Source of the DNA: Ailurus styani
Lineage: Eukaryota > Chordata > Mammalia > Carnivora > Ailuridae
Reading direction: 5' to 3'
NCBI GenBank assembly: GCA_002007465.1
Contig: LNAC01000032.1
Location: 7,680,519-7,744,518 of the forward strand
DNA length: 64,000 nucleotides
The position numbers and the translations under genes are program-made. This document shows, piece by piece, positions 23,958 through 37,379 of this stretch. The notes beneath the pieces were generated by a model. It was not told the origin of the DNA and searched no databases. It saw nothing but the letters and a program-made list of their open reading frames with translations. Within the stretch, counting starts at the first letter, position 1. The number at the start of each line of letters is the position of its first letter.

Positions 23958-24639
23958 TCTGAACATGACTTTCAGCTCTAGTTCCTTTTCTTCCTTTCCT
24001 AAAACCCTCTGAATTAAAACAGATATATGTGCAAGTATACTTCTGCTTCTCCTCATAGAGTGTTTGCAGGATGACCCTGATTAAATAGTTTAAATGATCA
24101 TTGTTTAGATTTCTCATTGAGTCAAAGTAAATGATACATTACAAGAATTTTCTAAAAGTCAGTTAGTAGGGGTTTGAAAATTCCTTTGAGGATGCAAAGC
24201 ATTAGGCAGGTACAAATTACTAGCCTTCCAATTTTAGAGTCTCTTCATTGCAGCCATTTTGCAATATATTTTAATCACATTTGTATTACAGCCTTGATGA
24301 TTTTAAATACCCAATAGCCTTTATTAAAGACATTGTTTTTTTAGCATTATGTTGTAGATATTTCACTTCCTGTTATTTAATTCACCTCTAAGGACCGTGA
24401 AAGCAGCAAAACTTTCTAAAATTTACAGTTATTAGTTAGAAACTGTGGTTGCCTATTCTATCCCTTGTAAAGAATGTTTCAGCGTTGGCCTACTAATGGG
24501 TAACAGTATCATCTTTTACGTTACTTATTTTCTATTAAAATGACTTTCTATATACATGACTACTTCATTGACTATAAAAATGGAAATGTTTTTTTGACAT
24601 AAGTGTATACATGTGTTTGTGTGAGAATAAAAGGAGTTC

Positions 24640-24860
24640 ATTTAAGAGAGTTATAGAGTGGCTAGGAAGTCAGGCTCTGGAGTCAAGCTGTCTTGGAATC
24701 CTAATTCAGCCAGCTTTAAGCAAATAATTAACCTCTCTGTGCTAGGATTCCCCACTTGTAACATACAGATAATACCACCTATGAAATCTGTTGTTGTGAG
24801 AATTAAATGAGATAAACTATGTAGAGAATTTATCATCGTTCCTGACACCTCTAAGTGCTA
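24640..24860 (+). repeat. MIR, near full length
   Basis: Forward MIR: CAGGCTCTGGAGTCAAGCTG, AATTAACCTCTCTGTGCTAG, TGTTGTGAGAATTAAATGAG and AAGTGCTAAATAAA in the canonical order. Confidence 0.85.
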
Positions 24861-25589
24861 AATAAAACTTCATTTCAACCTTCTGTAAGGTGAAATTGGC
24901 CTTTGGAGGACATGATTTGCCAGTGGGTGGGATGCCAACTCCTAGAGACATAGTGACAGGGAATCATAGAGAAAGTCATTCCCTTTAGAATACTTCTTCA
25001 ACCCTCATTCAGTGAAGGACAGTGTCTTGGATCCAAGTTCTTGTGACTTCATGAACTCGAACACTATCAAATAGAGGTTGACCTATGTGCCCAGAACCTG
25101 TCCCTACCTATAATTTTTTCAACATCATTTTATTTTCAATCTGTTTATTTGTATAATCACCTTCTCTTTAGGGCAAGTGGTAATGATTTTTCATTTATGA
25201 TACTGATACAAATGTTCCTTTAAAATACATTTAAGCTAAAAAAAAAAAGTTAAAGAAAATTTTTTTCTTAAACGAGAGGGTACAATAGCCAAAAATTTGA
25301 GAAAGATTTTGTGACAATGACTGAAATTTGCAAAACTCTGTCCCAGGGGACTGTACTCATGACTGCATTCTGAAATAAGCAATGACTTTCTGGAACAGAA
25401 GTTATGCATCAAGAGTCACCACCAGTAGTCACAGTAAACACTCTTAGCTATAGCTCACCCTGCTAACTAGTTCTCATAAATAAATTATTCAGATATCAGC
25501 AGTGAAGGTTTTTGAGTCATCTGACGTTCAATTAGAGTGTAGATAAAAAGAAATAGTGTTATTCAGCTTTTCCCATCCTTATTTCACTT

Positions 25590-25680
25590 AAATACAGTCC
25601 CTGAGGGCTGGAACCACCTTTTTATGTATTTCTTGAACCCAGCACAGATCAATAAATGTTTGAACAGTGAATGAATAAAG
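25590..25680 (+). repeat. L2 3' end
   Basis: TCCCTGAGGGCTGGAACCAC followed by CAGCACAGATCAATAAATGT and GAATGAATAAAGG, the L2 terminal pattern. Confidence 0.65.
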
Positions 25681-25941
25681 GATAGTTACTCCTCCATAAG
25701 ACAATAGAGACATTAGTCCACTCTTTCTTGATGGATATCCTCAATATCAAATGCCTAAAGAAAGCAATTTTAATTTTTGCAGTGTTTTTCTCTTAAAATA
25801 AGATAGACTAATTGAATTAATATTATGAGCCAATCATTCTCATGAATAATTAATGTGATCTTCAATATACATAATGTCTCCTGGGCATCAGAGAGTCACA
25901 TGGTTCATTAGTGACAGAGTCATTACTTACTCGATCCTGTG

Positions 25942-26173
25942 TGTGTTGGTTTTTGGTTTGGGGGGGGGTTTGTTGTTTTTTTTTTTAGATTTTTATTTAT
26001 TGGAGACAGAGAGAGAGAGAGAGAGAGCATGAGCAGGGGAGAGGGGCAGAAGGAGAGGGAGAAGCAGACTCCCCACTGAACAGGGAGCCTAATGTGGGGT
26101 TAGATCCCAGGACCCCAGGATCAGACTTGAGCCCAAGGCAGGTGCTTAACTGACTGAGCCACCCAGGCACCCA
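25942..26173 (-). mobile_element. Can-SINE (older subfamily)
   Basis: Reverse copy ending CTGAGCCACCCAGGCACCC. Left end has an expanded tail complement (GGTTTGGGGGGGGG then T run). Short target duplication ATCCTGTG at 25934-25941 and 26174-26181. Sense with respect to BANK1. Confidence 0.9.
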
Positions 26174-26299
26174 ATCCTGTGCTTTTTTGACTTCCAAGTC
26201 CAGCACAGTGAAAAAGTATTTCCTATATCATTAAAAACCATTCAGTCTTTCTTTAGGTTATTAATAGTCTTGTATGGAGGATGATCTTTAGCCAATAAA

Positions 26300-26880
26300 T
26301 CATTATGGATTTTCTTTTCTTTTCTTTTTAAACACTGTGCAACAGATTTATATGAAGAGAGAGCAAAACTGAAATATTTATGAATGACAGGTCACCAAGC
26401 TGCCATACAAATGTAACTTTAAAGTGCATACACAAATATTAAATATATTAACACTACAAAACTGAACAAGTAAAATTGTTATAAGTAAACATAGAAAAAT
26501 TAAAACTACAAGCATACATACCATGTCTTTTCCTATTTTTTAGTCACTGTACATATTTTCAATTATGTGCATGTATTATTCTAGAAAAAAGAATAATAAA
26601 ACAAAAGGATTTCATCTTCTAGACACACAAGGAGGATACTAAATTTCATTTGCTTTTAGACACTAATCAGATTTTTTCTATTTGCCCTAGAAGATATTTT
26701 AAAAATAAGCTAAATATTCTAAGTTACAGACTTTTCAGTAAAAATAAACTAGTTGTTATCAGATTAAAAGTTAATTTAATATTGGAAAATGCCCTGAAAT
26801 TATCTTTGTGTAAAAGGTTTTGTGAATTTTTAAATTTTTTTCATAATTAAAGAAAGCCCTTCTGCAAACCAGTTGGAAAA
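26300..26880 (-). other. Unassigned AT-rich block, possibly a retrocopied 3'UTR
   Basis: On the minus strand an AT-rich, UTR-like sequence ends in an A-rich tract (AAAAAGAAAAGAAAAGAAAA complement at about 26312-26330). There is no clear AATAAA, no target duplication found and no protein frame recognised. The remaining sequence to 27579 has no feature I can name. Confidence 0.2.
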
Positions 26881-27579
26881 AGAAAGCCAAAACCAGGGTT
26901 GTCATCAGAGCTAGATTTACACCTCAGAAGTAGGGCATTCAGAAATGGCTACAACTTCATTTATCCTTTTTCATAAACTTAATTTGGTGACTTTACTCTC
27001 ACTCTTGCGCTCCCAGCAAATCAGCAAGCATCTATTAATGAGCTCACCTCTGCTAAGTGGATGCCAGAGGCTACTCCCTCCTTTAAAGAGCATCCAATCT
27101 ATGTGAGCAATAAAAGCCATTGTCTTATTAGTGTTGTTTACATGCACTGTTTGTCAATCTCCAAGACATAAAATTGTCAGCTTAAGCGATTTGCATTTAT
27201 ATCAGTTACTATTGTTTCCATTAGGAAAATATTTCAACCATAATTTATTTGGGTGACTCCTAATAACCTATGTTGGCTTCAAAGTTGTGTTTCACTGACA
27301 AACATTTCTAACATGGAAATAATCTGGTTATGGCCAGGTAGTCAAATTGATCTTAACTTTGGAATGTTCTGATGAATAAAATCTCAATATTTGAACAATG
27401 TGAGGCCACTTACATAGCTTACATGATTGCTGACATAGTGGCATGTTTACATAGTCTGACATGTGAAAATATCTGTAAAGTCAGTTGTGCGGTTAGACAC
27501 ATACATGCTATTGAAATACTGAATACATAAGCACACACACTCCAAAATATTCTTATATTTAGAATAACATACACTCAGG

Positions 27580-27759
27580 GTTTTTTTAAGATTTTATTTA
27601 TTTGAGAGAGCTAGAGAGTGCCTCGGTGGGGATGGGGCACAGGGAGAAGCAGAATCTTCAATGAGCAGGGAGCCCAAAGCGGGGCTTGATCCCAGGATCC
27701 CGGGATTATGATCCAAGCTGAAGGCAGACACCTAATCGACTGAGCCACCCAGGTGCCCT
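27580..27759 (-). mobile_element. Can-SINE (older, divergent)
   Basis: Reverse copy ending GACTGAGCCACCCAGGTGCCC; the CT-rich middle is replaced by GCCTCGGTGGGGATGGGGC. Target duplication not recovered, consistent with age. Confidence 0.88.
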
Positions 27760-28494
27760 GCACATGTCCAGTTTTATTTCATTCATACAACTTTACTTTT
27801 CCTAACAGATAATCCTCTTCTGATTTTCCTCCCATTTTCTATGGCACATCCCACAATCAAAGCCCTCATTTGAATAGTTACAATTAATCATAAGGGAATC
27901 AAAGAAATAGCCAAATCTTGTGTGCCCTACACAGCCTGCCAATGCCATTTTCCCTACTCTATACTCTCTACTGTTTTTATTCCTAATACAGATATAGCCC
28001 TTAAAAAGCCCATCTCCCTCTCATGCAAAAGGTGGTCAGAGCACTGAGGAAAACATGGCTAAAAGTAGTGTTACCAATCTCTAGTTTGCAAGAACCACAC
28101 TCTCAAGAACTATTTGCCATTTAACAGGGATGAAAACTTGGTGCAAAAAAACACTTTTTTCCCTACCAGTGGTAAGATGACAATGCATTCCGTGGTTAAA
28201 TACATTTGTGAAACAATGGATTAGAGAAAACTGAAGATACGTTGTTAGTTGCAGAATTTCTCAGACCACTGGAATGTCCCAGTATGCACATTCAAAACTG
28301 ATTTTACAGAACACTTTTTCCAAGGAACATATGTGACACACCATACCGTTCATGCAGCACAGTACTAAAGAAAGCAAGCCCTGGGACTATGAGCTCCGGT
28401 TTTTCAGGTATTGGCCATCAGATAAAAGAAATTATGAATCACCCTTCAGAATGTCCCATGTGTCCACCCATTTACTCACCTAGAAACAGACATG

Positions 28495-28620
28495 GTAACT
28501 ATCAATCACAGTGCACCTACTATGCTGCAAGTCTTACCAAATGCTTTTTCCTCTTTTCATCATGAGGTACAAAGAGGTCTTGTAACAGAATTACCTAAAG
28601 AATGAGGAGCCTAGATTTTT
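28495..28620 (-). repeat. Possible MIR fragment
   Basis: TCAATCACAGTGCACCTACT through CATGAGGTACAAAGAGGTCT and GAATGAGGAGCCTAG loosely follows reverse MIR order. Confidence 0.3.
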
Positions 28621-29579
28621 ATACGTACCAGATGAGAAAATTATTCTAAGGAGTCATAAAATAATAAAATATTTGAAAATGATAAAATAAAATTCAAACA
28701 TACTTTTAAAATGAATCTTCTGTATTTTTCTAAGGAGAAGCAGAAATGAAATGTGTGTTAATTGCTAACTTCTCAGAAGACTGGTCCTCACAAAAGAAAT
28801 AGAAAAGCTCTTCCTTTCTTTCCATAATTGCCAGTGCTTTCTAATCACTCATAGGTTACTCAGAACTATCTGCTGAGGTGGACAATTCTATTATTCTTCC
28901 GACCCTCAAAGATCTAGATGAGACATTATATAGACTTAAACTCTTTAGAGAATGAATTGCTTAGACATCATTCAAGCAATTCTGAAAATATCACTAAAGC
29001 TTTACCTATACAACAACATCAACTCTTACTTTTACGTCCATGAGGATATTAGAAATGACTTCATCACAAAAGTTAAAAGATTCCAAATCAACTCTACTAT
29101 GATCCAGTTTCTGTGTGTGTGTGTGTGTTGTTTTTTTCTTTGGGGGGGAGTGGCAGAGGGGATGGAAGATAATATATGGATAATTCATAAATCTTTAAGA
29201 ATAAAGAAATGAAAAAAATTAATTACATATTAATTTTAAAATAATGATATAAAAACAGAATTCTCAACATGGGAGAAGTGTTCTTTATCCATTAACTATA
29301 TTCCCTGAAGACACAAAATTTCACATATAAAATCATATAATTTGTTTTCATAGCAGATCGTAGGTTTCAACAAGTTCAATCTGTAGGGAATACCCAGGGA
29401 AGCATGTCTGAGATATTCCTGTGTTTAATATAGCAATCAGAAAAATTAAACAGGAGAACTGAAAGAATGTTTATATGAAGCTCTCCACCTTGAGATTCAT
29501 AAGTATGTGAGACCAGAAGTGCTAAGAAGGAGCATGTAAGCACATTCCTTCTAATAAAAGTGAAATTTGAATACTATCT

Positions 29580-29765
29580 CATGCTGAAAGTAATAACATT
29601 TGCCATTTGCTAAGCACCTGCTCTGAATGCTTCAGGCACTTTACAAACAGAATTACATTTAATTATATAAAAAATAGGTGTGCTACCTATTTCAGACGTA
29701 AAGAAAAATCGGATTTTAGAGGAGTAATTTGCTCAAAGTCACAGAATAAGTGACAGTTCCCATAT
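29580..29765 (-). repeat. MIR fragment
   Basis: Reverse MIR: CCATTTGCTAAGCACCTGCT, GCTTCAGGCACTTTACAAAC, then GTAATTTGCTCAAAGTCACA and GAATAAGTGACAG. Confidence 0.75.
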
Positions 29766-30429
29766 TTGAGTTGATACAGAGATATTGTATAGACAATCAA
29801 TCAACAAAGGTGGACACATTTAGTTGTCTTTAAAATAATATTTATCAATGTTAAATTGGAAAAATGTTAGGAAAACGGGTAAGAAATTAGATTAGTTTGA
29901 CTTCTCTGTAATATAAATAAAAATCTTGATATTTTAAACTGCAATTCTATATGCATATCCAAAGATCCACCTTAAATTTCTCTTAAAAAGGCATCGCATG
30001 CTTTTTTTTCATTGTAATATCTTATACAATTTAATACTAACCAATAAAACATTAGCTATTTTCCTTTCTATAATTTCAATATAAAGGTCATAATTAATGA
30101 TTCAAAGAATTTTGTGAGAAAATTCATTTACATGGCAGGATATTTTAAATATAGAAAGCAATACCTTGTTACATTTGTTCACAGAACCACAACAGGAAAA
30201 GTTCAACTTTCATGTGGTTATAACACGACTGAGTGGAAAGTCTCCAACTTTATCATTTGATTTAAGTAAGCCAAGTTATTAAAAATTTCTTTTGAAACCT
30301 AGAGGATCTTTCATATGCAGAATTTTCTACACAAATTAATCCAATAGAAGATTTAGTAACATTTAAAGTTGACTCTCCTCAAATAAGTATGTAAATATAA
30401 CACCATCCCAATGGAATGAAAGGCATCTA

Positions 30430-30735
30430 TTTTTGTTGGTGGAGATACAGCAAATAGGAGATGGTTCATGAGCCAGAAATTCTTGGGATCCTGGCACTAG
30501 TCTATTCTAGGTGTCAACAAGCAGGTTCAGTACCTTCTGATTCCCCAGCTTCCTGATGGTGATAAAATAGCAGATCCCCTAGCCAGTTATGAAAACTGGT
30601 TTCTGCAGCTTTGTTAGGAAAATGATTCCTGATGGCCCAGACTAGAGATTGCTCCCAAACCCCTTACATCAATTATGTAAAAACCTAATTTCCTACATCA
30701 AACTTCTTTCTGCTTAAAATGGCTAGACTGTTTTC
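30430..30735 (+). mobile_element. Ancient LTR-like fragment
   Basis: CTGATTCCCCAGCTTCCTGA, CCAAACCCCTTACATCAATT, AAAAACCTAATTTCCTACAT and TTCTGCTTAAAATGGCTAGA resemble the 3' half of an old mammalian LTR. The small open frame starting at 30719 lies at its edge and resembles no protein I know. Confidence 0.35.
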
Positions 30736-31001
30736 ATTAAATGCCTCTAAATCAAATGTTATACAATATTCCAGTTGTTTCATGGAAGGAGAAGTAGATA
30801 AAATAATCTCTAAATGGAAGTGGAAGAATGGAAGAATATCTAATTATAAACAAGAAAATTATGGAAAAGAAGATCTCTTGGGAGAACTTTCCTTAGCAGA
30901 TATTGGCTTGGAAATAAACAAACACATCAACGGAACAGAATAGAGAAATCAGAATTCAGATTCTAAGATATATAAGACCATCCTATGGCAAAGGTGGTAT
31001 A

Positions 31002-31325
31002 GCTGATACTTGACCAATGTGCGGGGGTTAGAGGCACCAGCCTCCCATGAAGTCAAAAACATTGCGTCTAACTTGTGACTCCCCCAAAACTGAACTACCA
31101 ATAGCCTACTATTGACCAGAGGCCTTATCCATAACATAAAGAGTTAATTAACACCCTTTGTATGCTATATGTATTATATACTATATTCTTACAATAAAAT
31201 AAGCTAGAGTAAAAGAAAATGTCAAGAAAATCATACCAAAGAGAAAATACAGTACTATAGTGTATCGGAAAAAAAAAATGTGTAAGTGGACCTGCACAGT
31301 TCAAATCCATGTTAAGGATCAACTC
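31002..31325 (+). mobile_element. Tigger/MER2-like nonautonomous DNA transposon
   Basis: Decayed TIRs: left GCTGATACTTGACCAATGTG, right GTTAAGGATCAACTC, both related to the CAGTTGACCCTTGAACAA-type Tigger2/MER2 end, and TA at both flanks (31000-31001, 31326-31327). Interior GACTCCCCCAAAACTGAACT and TCTTACAATAAAATAAGCTA fit MER2. Length 324 bp is about right. Orientation arbitrary. Confidence 0.8.
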
Positions 31326-31470
31326 TATTTTAATTTACTGGGAAAAGTATGCTTCATTTAATAAATGCTGATTTCTCAGCTGCTGCCCTTATTCTGAAAA
31401 ACTTAATCCCCCAGTGGGACTGATAATAGCTAGTAAACTATGCTACTTTTATACCTCCGCTTCCTCTTTT

Positions 31471-31661
31471 TTTTTTAAAGCTTTTATTTATTTGACACAC
31501 AGAGAGAGATCACAAGTAGGCAGAGAGGCAGGCAGAGAGGGAGGAGGAAGCAGGCTCCCTGCTAAGCAGGGAGCCTGATGCAGGGCTCAATCCCAGGGTC
31601 CTGGGATCATGACCTGAGCGGAAGGCAGAGGCTTTAACCCACTGAGTCACCCAGGCGCCCC
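31471..31661 (-). mobile_element. Can-SINE (young, mustelid-type)
   Basis: Reverse copy with GCAGAGGCTTTAACCCACTG. Target duplication CCTCC(G/A)CTTCCTCTTTT, 17 bp, at 31454-31470 and 31662-31678. Sense with respect to BANK1. Confidence 0.95.
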
Positions 31662-31699
31662 CCTCCACTTCCTCTTTTACCAAGATAAATGTCATAGGC

Positions 31700-34595
31700 A
31701 TTCTCTCACTCTGTATGCCCCAATTTTTTAAAAATTTGCCAAAAACAGTATGCCATCAACTTTTAAATAAAAACATCCTATTAAAAATTTTAAAACACTA
31801 CTGTTATAATTTTATAATTGATACAGTTTATAACTACATAATTCAAAATTCTAAACTTCTTAACAGTGCTTAACTCTTATAATATTAATCTTTGAGTGAA
31901 TTATTTCCTCACCAGCTCTAGGGACTTCAAGTTTAGAGACAAAGATAACTGCATGGATTTTCTTCAAATTTCAGTAATAAAGCAAGATAATTCCAAATAT
32001 TCTTATCAGGAGGACTACTAGACTTAAAAGACACCCTATTCTCAGTGCATAAAAGATGTAATTCACAGATTGTTTAACTTTGGATGGAAGATGCATAGCA
32101 GACATCATTTTAACAATAACAACAACTTTCTAAAAGAGAAGTAGTTTACGAAACAGAAGAGGCAGTATTTGAGAAATAAAGGCATTTTAGTCCAAAATCC
32201 TCTTTTCCTCCAAAATATGAGAAACTCGTTCAAACTAGCTAACCTAAAAAGAGGGCAATTGTAAGGATACTACAGGCACTTTATGGAGACCAGATCAGAA
32301 AAACAAGTGTAGCTGGGTCTTACGTGAGCTGGAAATGGAAAGTCAGAAACTAAGACTGCTCACTCCCGCTTTCCGTCCTTCTCAATTCCCTCAACTCATC
32401 TCTCCAATCATTCATTGTGGACAAGATTCAACTGGCTATCATCCTCTATTGTGTGTTATCAAACAGCACCCTTCCACTGACAGCAGTCTTATTCTCTTTT
32501 TTGAAAGGAAAGGCTTTGTTGAGTCCAACAAATCTGCAAAAGCCAGACAAAACACACCACTGGCTAGTAAGCAAAAGCAGCAAACTGCCTCTTAATTTAG
32601 TGTCTGTTCTTGACCCAAGTGACTGACTGTTTCCAAGAATCTGAATGATACACGGTTTTGCCCATTTAACACGGGTACAGATGGTCAGGGAGTGATAAGA
32701 AATGGGTCTCTTGTCTATAGGGAAGTGCCTGGAGTAGTGAAAGTTCTAAAGTTTTTTTGAAAAGTGATGAGAGAACTAAGGAAATTACCTCATTAACTGA
32801 AATGAAGGTAGAATTTTGCTTCAATTTTATCTCACTTTCTCATTAGTGACCCAGTAGTTCACTAATTTACTAAAATGGAGTTGTCTCCTGAGATTTTATA
32901 TCAGTCTATTACATTGAAATAAAATGCAATCAACCAATGAGGAAAATGGGTAAATCTTAGGGATTCTTCACACAGTCTCAAGAAATACTCTACAGTTTGT
33001 CATTCTAGTGACATGATTTTATAGAATCATACCACTTTGATATGGCAGGTTTCTTCCACTCTCTATACCCTCCCTAAAAAAGAGATGATGACTTAGAAGT
33101 TACAACTTTAATAGCTTAGAAAAGCTCTTGTAGGAAATGAAATAACACAATAAATTATTACATACTCATATAATTGTACTGAACAATATAACTTCTTATT
33201 CAAAGTAGCTGCTAATCTTCTGATGCTTTCACTTATCAAGGTAAGGTGATATCAATATCATATGAATTCAAAGTAGTTGACGCAATAAATGCAGTTTTAA
33301 AAGAAGGCCATGATTCCAAGTGGTCTTGGCACTATGTTATTTTTCTGAAAGTTAGGCATGATCCTTCCTATGGCTAAGTTAGAACAAAAAGTGAAGGGAA
33401 TATTGATCCTTACCAAAGGGTGAGACTTAGTCTTCAGCATGGATCATAACAAAAAATGAGGCACATCGTAAATGAAATTCCAAGTCAGAAACTGTTCTTG
33501 TACATTTTAGAATGTCTTTATAAAGTAGAACACATTAAAAATGAAAGCATGGGAATTACTAATACAGAAAAGCAGTATAAGAGCTTAAAAAGAAAGGAAA
33601 ATATGACGCATAGTGTGATAAAGCATAACTTATTTTAATTAATTGGATACACAGGAAATCTTATAAAAGACCATAAGACATTGAAAAATTACTTCTCATG
33701 ATTACAAAGGGAAGTGGTCTTTCTGGATTATTTTAATGTGGAGGACTTGCAAACAACAAAGAAATTTCTGTTCAGTGGTAAATGTCTAAAAAAATCATTC
33801 TTTTTCTCTGAGTAAAAAATAAATATAAGAGGGGTATAATTCCATATAATATTTTACATTTTTACCAATACATTCTTTCTTTTACAGCAAAGAATTACAA
33901 GGCCATATACCAACTTATTTTTAAATAATAACTTCTGGAATATTTGCCCTTCCTATTCTTATTTCATAGCTGTCTCTGAAATTATTGTAAGATATTCTAT
34001 AACATATAAAGGAAGTAATAAAATAGCAATGTAACTCAGGTAATCAGATAATAGCTATTTAAATCCTTAAAACCTGCAACATAAATTTGGCAGGAATAAT
34101 ATTCTTTACATTGGATTTTTTTAAACCAATATTTTGGTAAAGTAGACTCTCCATCGTCTTATAATTCAACAAAGTATCCCATAATTTTCAGTTGAATCCT
34201 TACTTTTCCACATATATTTACATATATATTTTTTAACCGGGTCACAACTGGTACTCTGTGATGTGGGAAAATAAAACATGTTCTCATTTTGTCCTGTTAA
34301 ATTACCATTTTTTCTTCCCTGTAAATTCCTAGTCTAATGCCCTTTTAATCAATTTCTGCTTAGTTCTTCCGACTGTGGGTTCTTCTTTTTCTCCTCTCAG
34401 AACTATTAACCACAATATTTCCCCAAGGATATAGCAATATCTTTCTACAGGAAGCCATATTTCCTCATTTGTTTCATGTGGGAGCTTGATGGTTTCATTC
34501 AAGTTTTCCCCCAGTTCAACAGAGTTTATTTTCTCAATAAAAACTCTATCTTTTATATGTGAATATGACATTATTGACCAATGACCTAAGAATTA
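31700..34595. other. Unassigned intronic sequence
   Basis: AT-rich single-copy-looking DNA. I see no repeat signature, splice-flanked coding frame or RNA gene. Confidence 0.5.
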
Positions 34596-34599
34596 AAAT

Positions 34600-34830
34600 A
34601 ATAGCTAACATGTATTAAGCAATTACTATTTGCTATGGTACCCTGAACTTCACTTCACGTGCATTTTCTCTTTTATTCCTCAAAACCACTCTTTCAAGTA
34701 AGTGTTATTGTTCTCCCCACTTTTGCTTTTTAAATGGATACACTGAGATAATGACAGATTTAGTTATTTATCCGAGATCAAACAGCACGTAAGTAATAAA
34801 GCTAGACTGATGTGAGGCAGTGTGAGTCCA
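34600..34830 (-). repeat. MIR fragment
   Basis: Reverse MIR: TAATAGCTAACATGTATTAA, CTCTTTTATTCCTCAAAACC, TGGATACACTGAGATAATGA and AGATCAAACAGCACGTAAGT in canonical order. Confidence 0.75.
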
Positions 34831-35291
34831 GAGGCCATCGTAAGTAGGACATGGTCATCTACAATATCCTTCAGATTGATGTGGTGAAAAAATTCCCTCT
34901 GATTTTCTAAGCATACATCACATACACTGCTGTTTAAGTCTAAAACCCTAAGCAATTAGATATTATAGAATTATTTCACATTAAAATGAAAACACCTCAA
35001 GAGAGCTACCTCTCTTTAAAATCTCAGCAAAAATAACCTTATCGGAACATTTCCAGCTGGTCTAAAGGAGGCAAGTTTCACAAGTCACCAGAATAGAACC
35101 AGGGTATTTCCCTGGAATGAGAAATCAAGGTTACTTGCTATGTTGGAAGACTGCAGTCAGAATAAAAAGCTTCAAATCTTCAAGAACTTTAAGACAAAGA
35201 GAGAACTACAATGTTCCTCACAAGTTATATATAAGCATTTAGCACTCGGTAAGACAGGGTAGATGCCTTCTCTTTTTAAACTAATAATTTA

Positions 35292-35497
35292 GGGCGCCTG
35301 GGTGGCTCAGTTGGTTAAAGCCTCTGCCTTCGGCTCAGGTCATGATCCCAGGGTCCTGGGATCGAGGCCCACATCGGGCTCTCTGCTCGGCAGGGATCCT
35401 GCTTCGTCCTCTCTCCTCTCTCTCTGCCTACTTGTAATCTCTCTCTCTATGTCAAATAAATAAATAAATAAATCTTTAAAAAAAATAAAAAATAAAT
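35292..35497 (+). mobile_element. Can-SINE (young, mustelid-type)
   Basis: Complete copy with perfect 14-bp target duplication AAACTAATAATTTA at 35278-35291 and 35498-35511. Antisense to BANK1. Confidence 0.96.
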
Positions 35498-36278
35498 AAA
35501 CTAATAATTTATTTAACTCTCTTCATCGGAGACATCAAATAATGTTAATAAAAACTACAAAGACTATGGGGCAGGGAAAAATCTGCCCTTTAATAAATAA
35601 ACAGTCCTTATTGAAGGTAGCAGTTAAAATTAAATTTGCTTTTAAAATCACTACTTTGGGGAATAAAGCAAAGGAAAATTTTCTCATTTGGACATCAGAG
35701 GACGGCATCTAGTTAAATATAAAACAGAAAAATACATTCTAAATGGAATTTTCATCTACAGTGCAACATTTTTACATTGTTTTAGTACTGGCTATCATAT
35801 CTTTCCTGCTTCCATTAAAAGACAAGTTGGATACTCATCCATCTTTCTGGTAACACCATACATAGATGTCATTATAATATACCGTACATACTGCTAGAAA
35901 TATAAAATCTTTATAGGCATGAATCTGTTTACCATTTTATACTCATATTACTACACAACTTATGTAGGGGAATAAAAGATTGTTGGTGAAGTGATGAATA
36001 GATGATCTTCGAATAATTATTAGTTATGGGACGATGGGAAAATCACTACTTGGGTCTCAGCTGTCACTTCTCTAAAATGAAGTTGGACTAACTTTACCAC
36101 AATGTGTCACGTTAAGCTAAAGTCTACCATGCTCTGGAAACGCTTGTCCAAAGCAGAGAGATAGGTCACCCAAAAAAGTTCTCCATGTGTCGAAAGACTT
36201 AATCAGAACTTGTTCTCATAGAAGACTATTCATACCCAGGACTAGGCATGAGTTAGTATCAAAAGGTAGTTCCTTATA

Positions 36279-36360
36279 AGAACGTCTGCTTTCAACTCAG
36301 GTCATGATTCCAGGGTCCTGGGATGGAGCCCTCCATCAGGCTCCCTGCTCAGCATCTGCT

Positions 36361-36392
<32 letters not shown>

Positions 36393-36481
36393 ACTCTCTG
36401 TCTCTGTCTCTCTCTCTCCCCCCCTCTGTGTGGGCTCTCTCTCTCAAATAAATAAATAAAATCTTTAAAAAAAGAAAAAAA
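36279..36481 (+). mobile_element. Can-SINE, 5'-truncated, expanded CT tract
   Basis: Starts within the tRNA-like head (AACGTCTGCTTTCAACTCAG), so the Pol III A box is missing. The CT-rich middle has expanded to an ~80-bp CT/GT tract at about 36359-36440. Tail AAATAAATAAATAAAATC. Confidence 0.88.
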
Positions 36482-37379
36482 TTCAATTACCTTGGCCGAA
36501 GGAGGTAAATGAAACAAGTGATAAATACCATATTGGGAAGGACCAAAGTAAATGGGAAAAACATACAGAAAGAACAGGAATAATTAGAATGAGCTAACAG
36601 TTGGATCACTAGCATTATTCACGATAGCAAGTACCTCAAAGTATAACTGAGCATCAAGTGGAATAAAAGTAATTTTCTGGCTAAACTGTTCAATCAAGAA
36701 GTTTGAACAAACTGTAGCCCATTCTGTTTAACTTGTTAGGTTGAAATCACAAATGTTAACCTATTAAGATATCAAGGACTCTAATTCCTTTCCTGTCATT
36801 TAAATTGTCACAAATATACTTTCCACTTTAAGAAAAGCAGTCTTCTAACATTTATATATTAAAAATAAACACTAGCCAAGAGAAGAAACATTACCTCAAA
36901 AAATGCTGGTAAGCTATGAGAAAGTCTATTCAGCAAATTAGTATTTTCACTCAAGATTTTCTTGTTGCATTTCTCACTGTGAACAACTCCAGTAATCTTA
37001 ATACCCAAGCGAAGGCTGATCCAAAATTTCAAAACCGAACACTTTATAATCACTATAAAGTTCACAAATGCATTTGAAACACGCATAAAGAACTGAATGC
37101 AACTGCCTTTACGTCCCTCTGATCTATAAATCCGTTTACGTATTCAACAACGTCTACGGTTTCTCCTTTTAACAAGTTAGCAAAATCTGCCCAGTGAGGA
37201 GACCCTACAGAGTGACCTGTGAGATAAGCGGATCACAGTCCAACCTCAGTATTTTACCAAGCAGGATTTTGCAAGGCCGGGCAGATAAACCGGACAGACG
37301 GTTTTGCAACACCACGTTGACAGAATTTTTAGAATTGTGCATGACTTCAAAACACGCGCTTCACTTCAAAACCCGTCCC
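36482..37379. other. Intron 1 flank of the CpG island
   Basis: Transition from AT-rich intron to the CpG island. No repeat recognised. Because it lies within 1.2 kb of the promoter it is a plausible place for regulatory sequence, but I see no specific motif. Confidence 0.4.

Noticed and set aside
30719..30943. 74-codon frame with a plausible-looking protein
   Set aside because: It starts at the edge of an LTR-like fossil, has no recognised family, no splice context and no strong start context.
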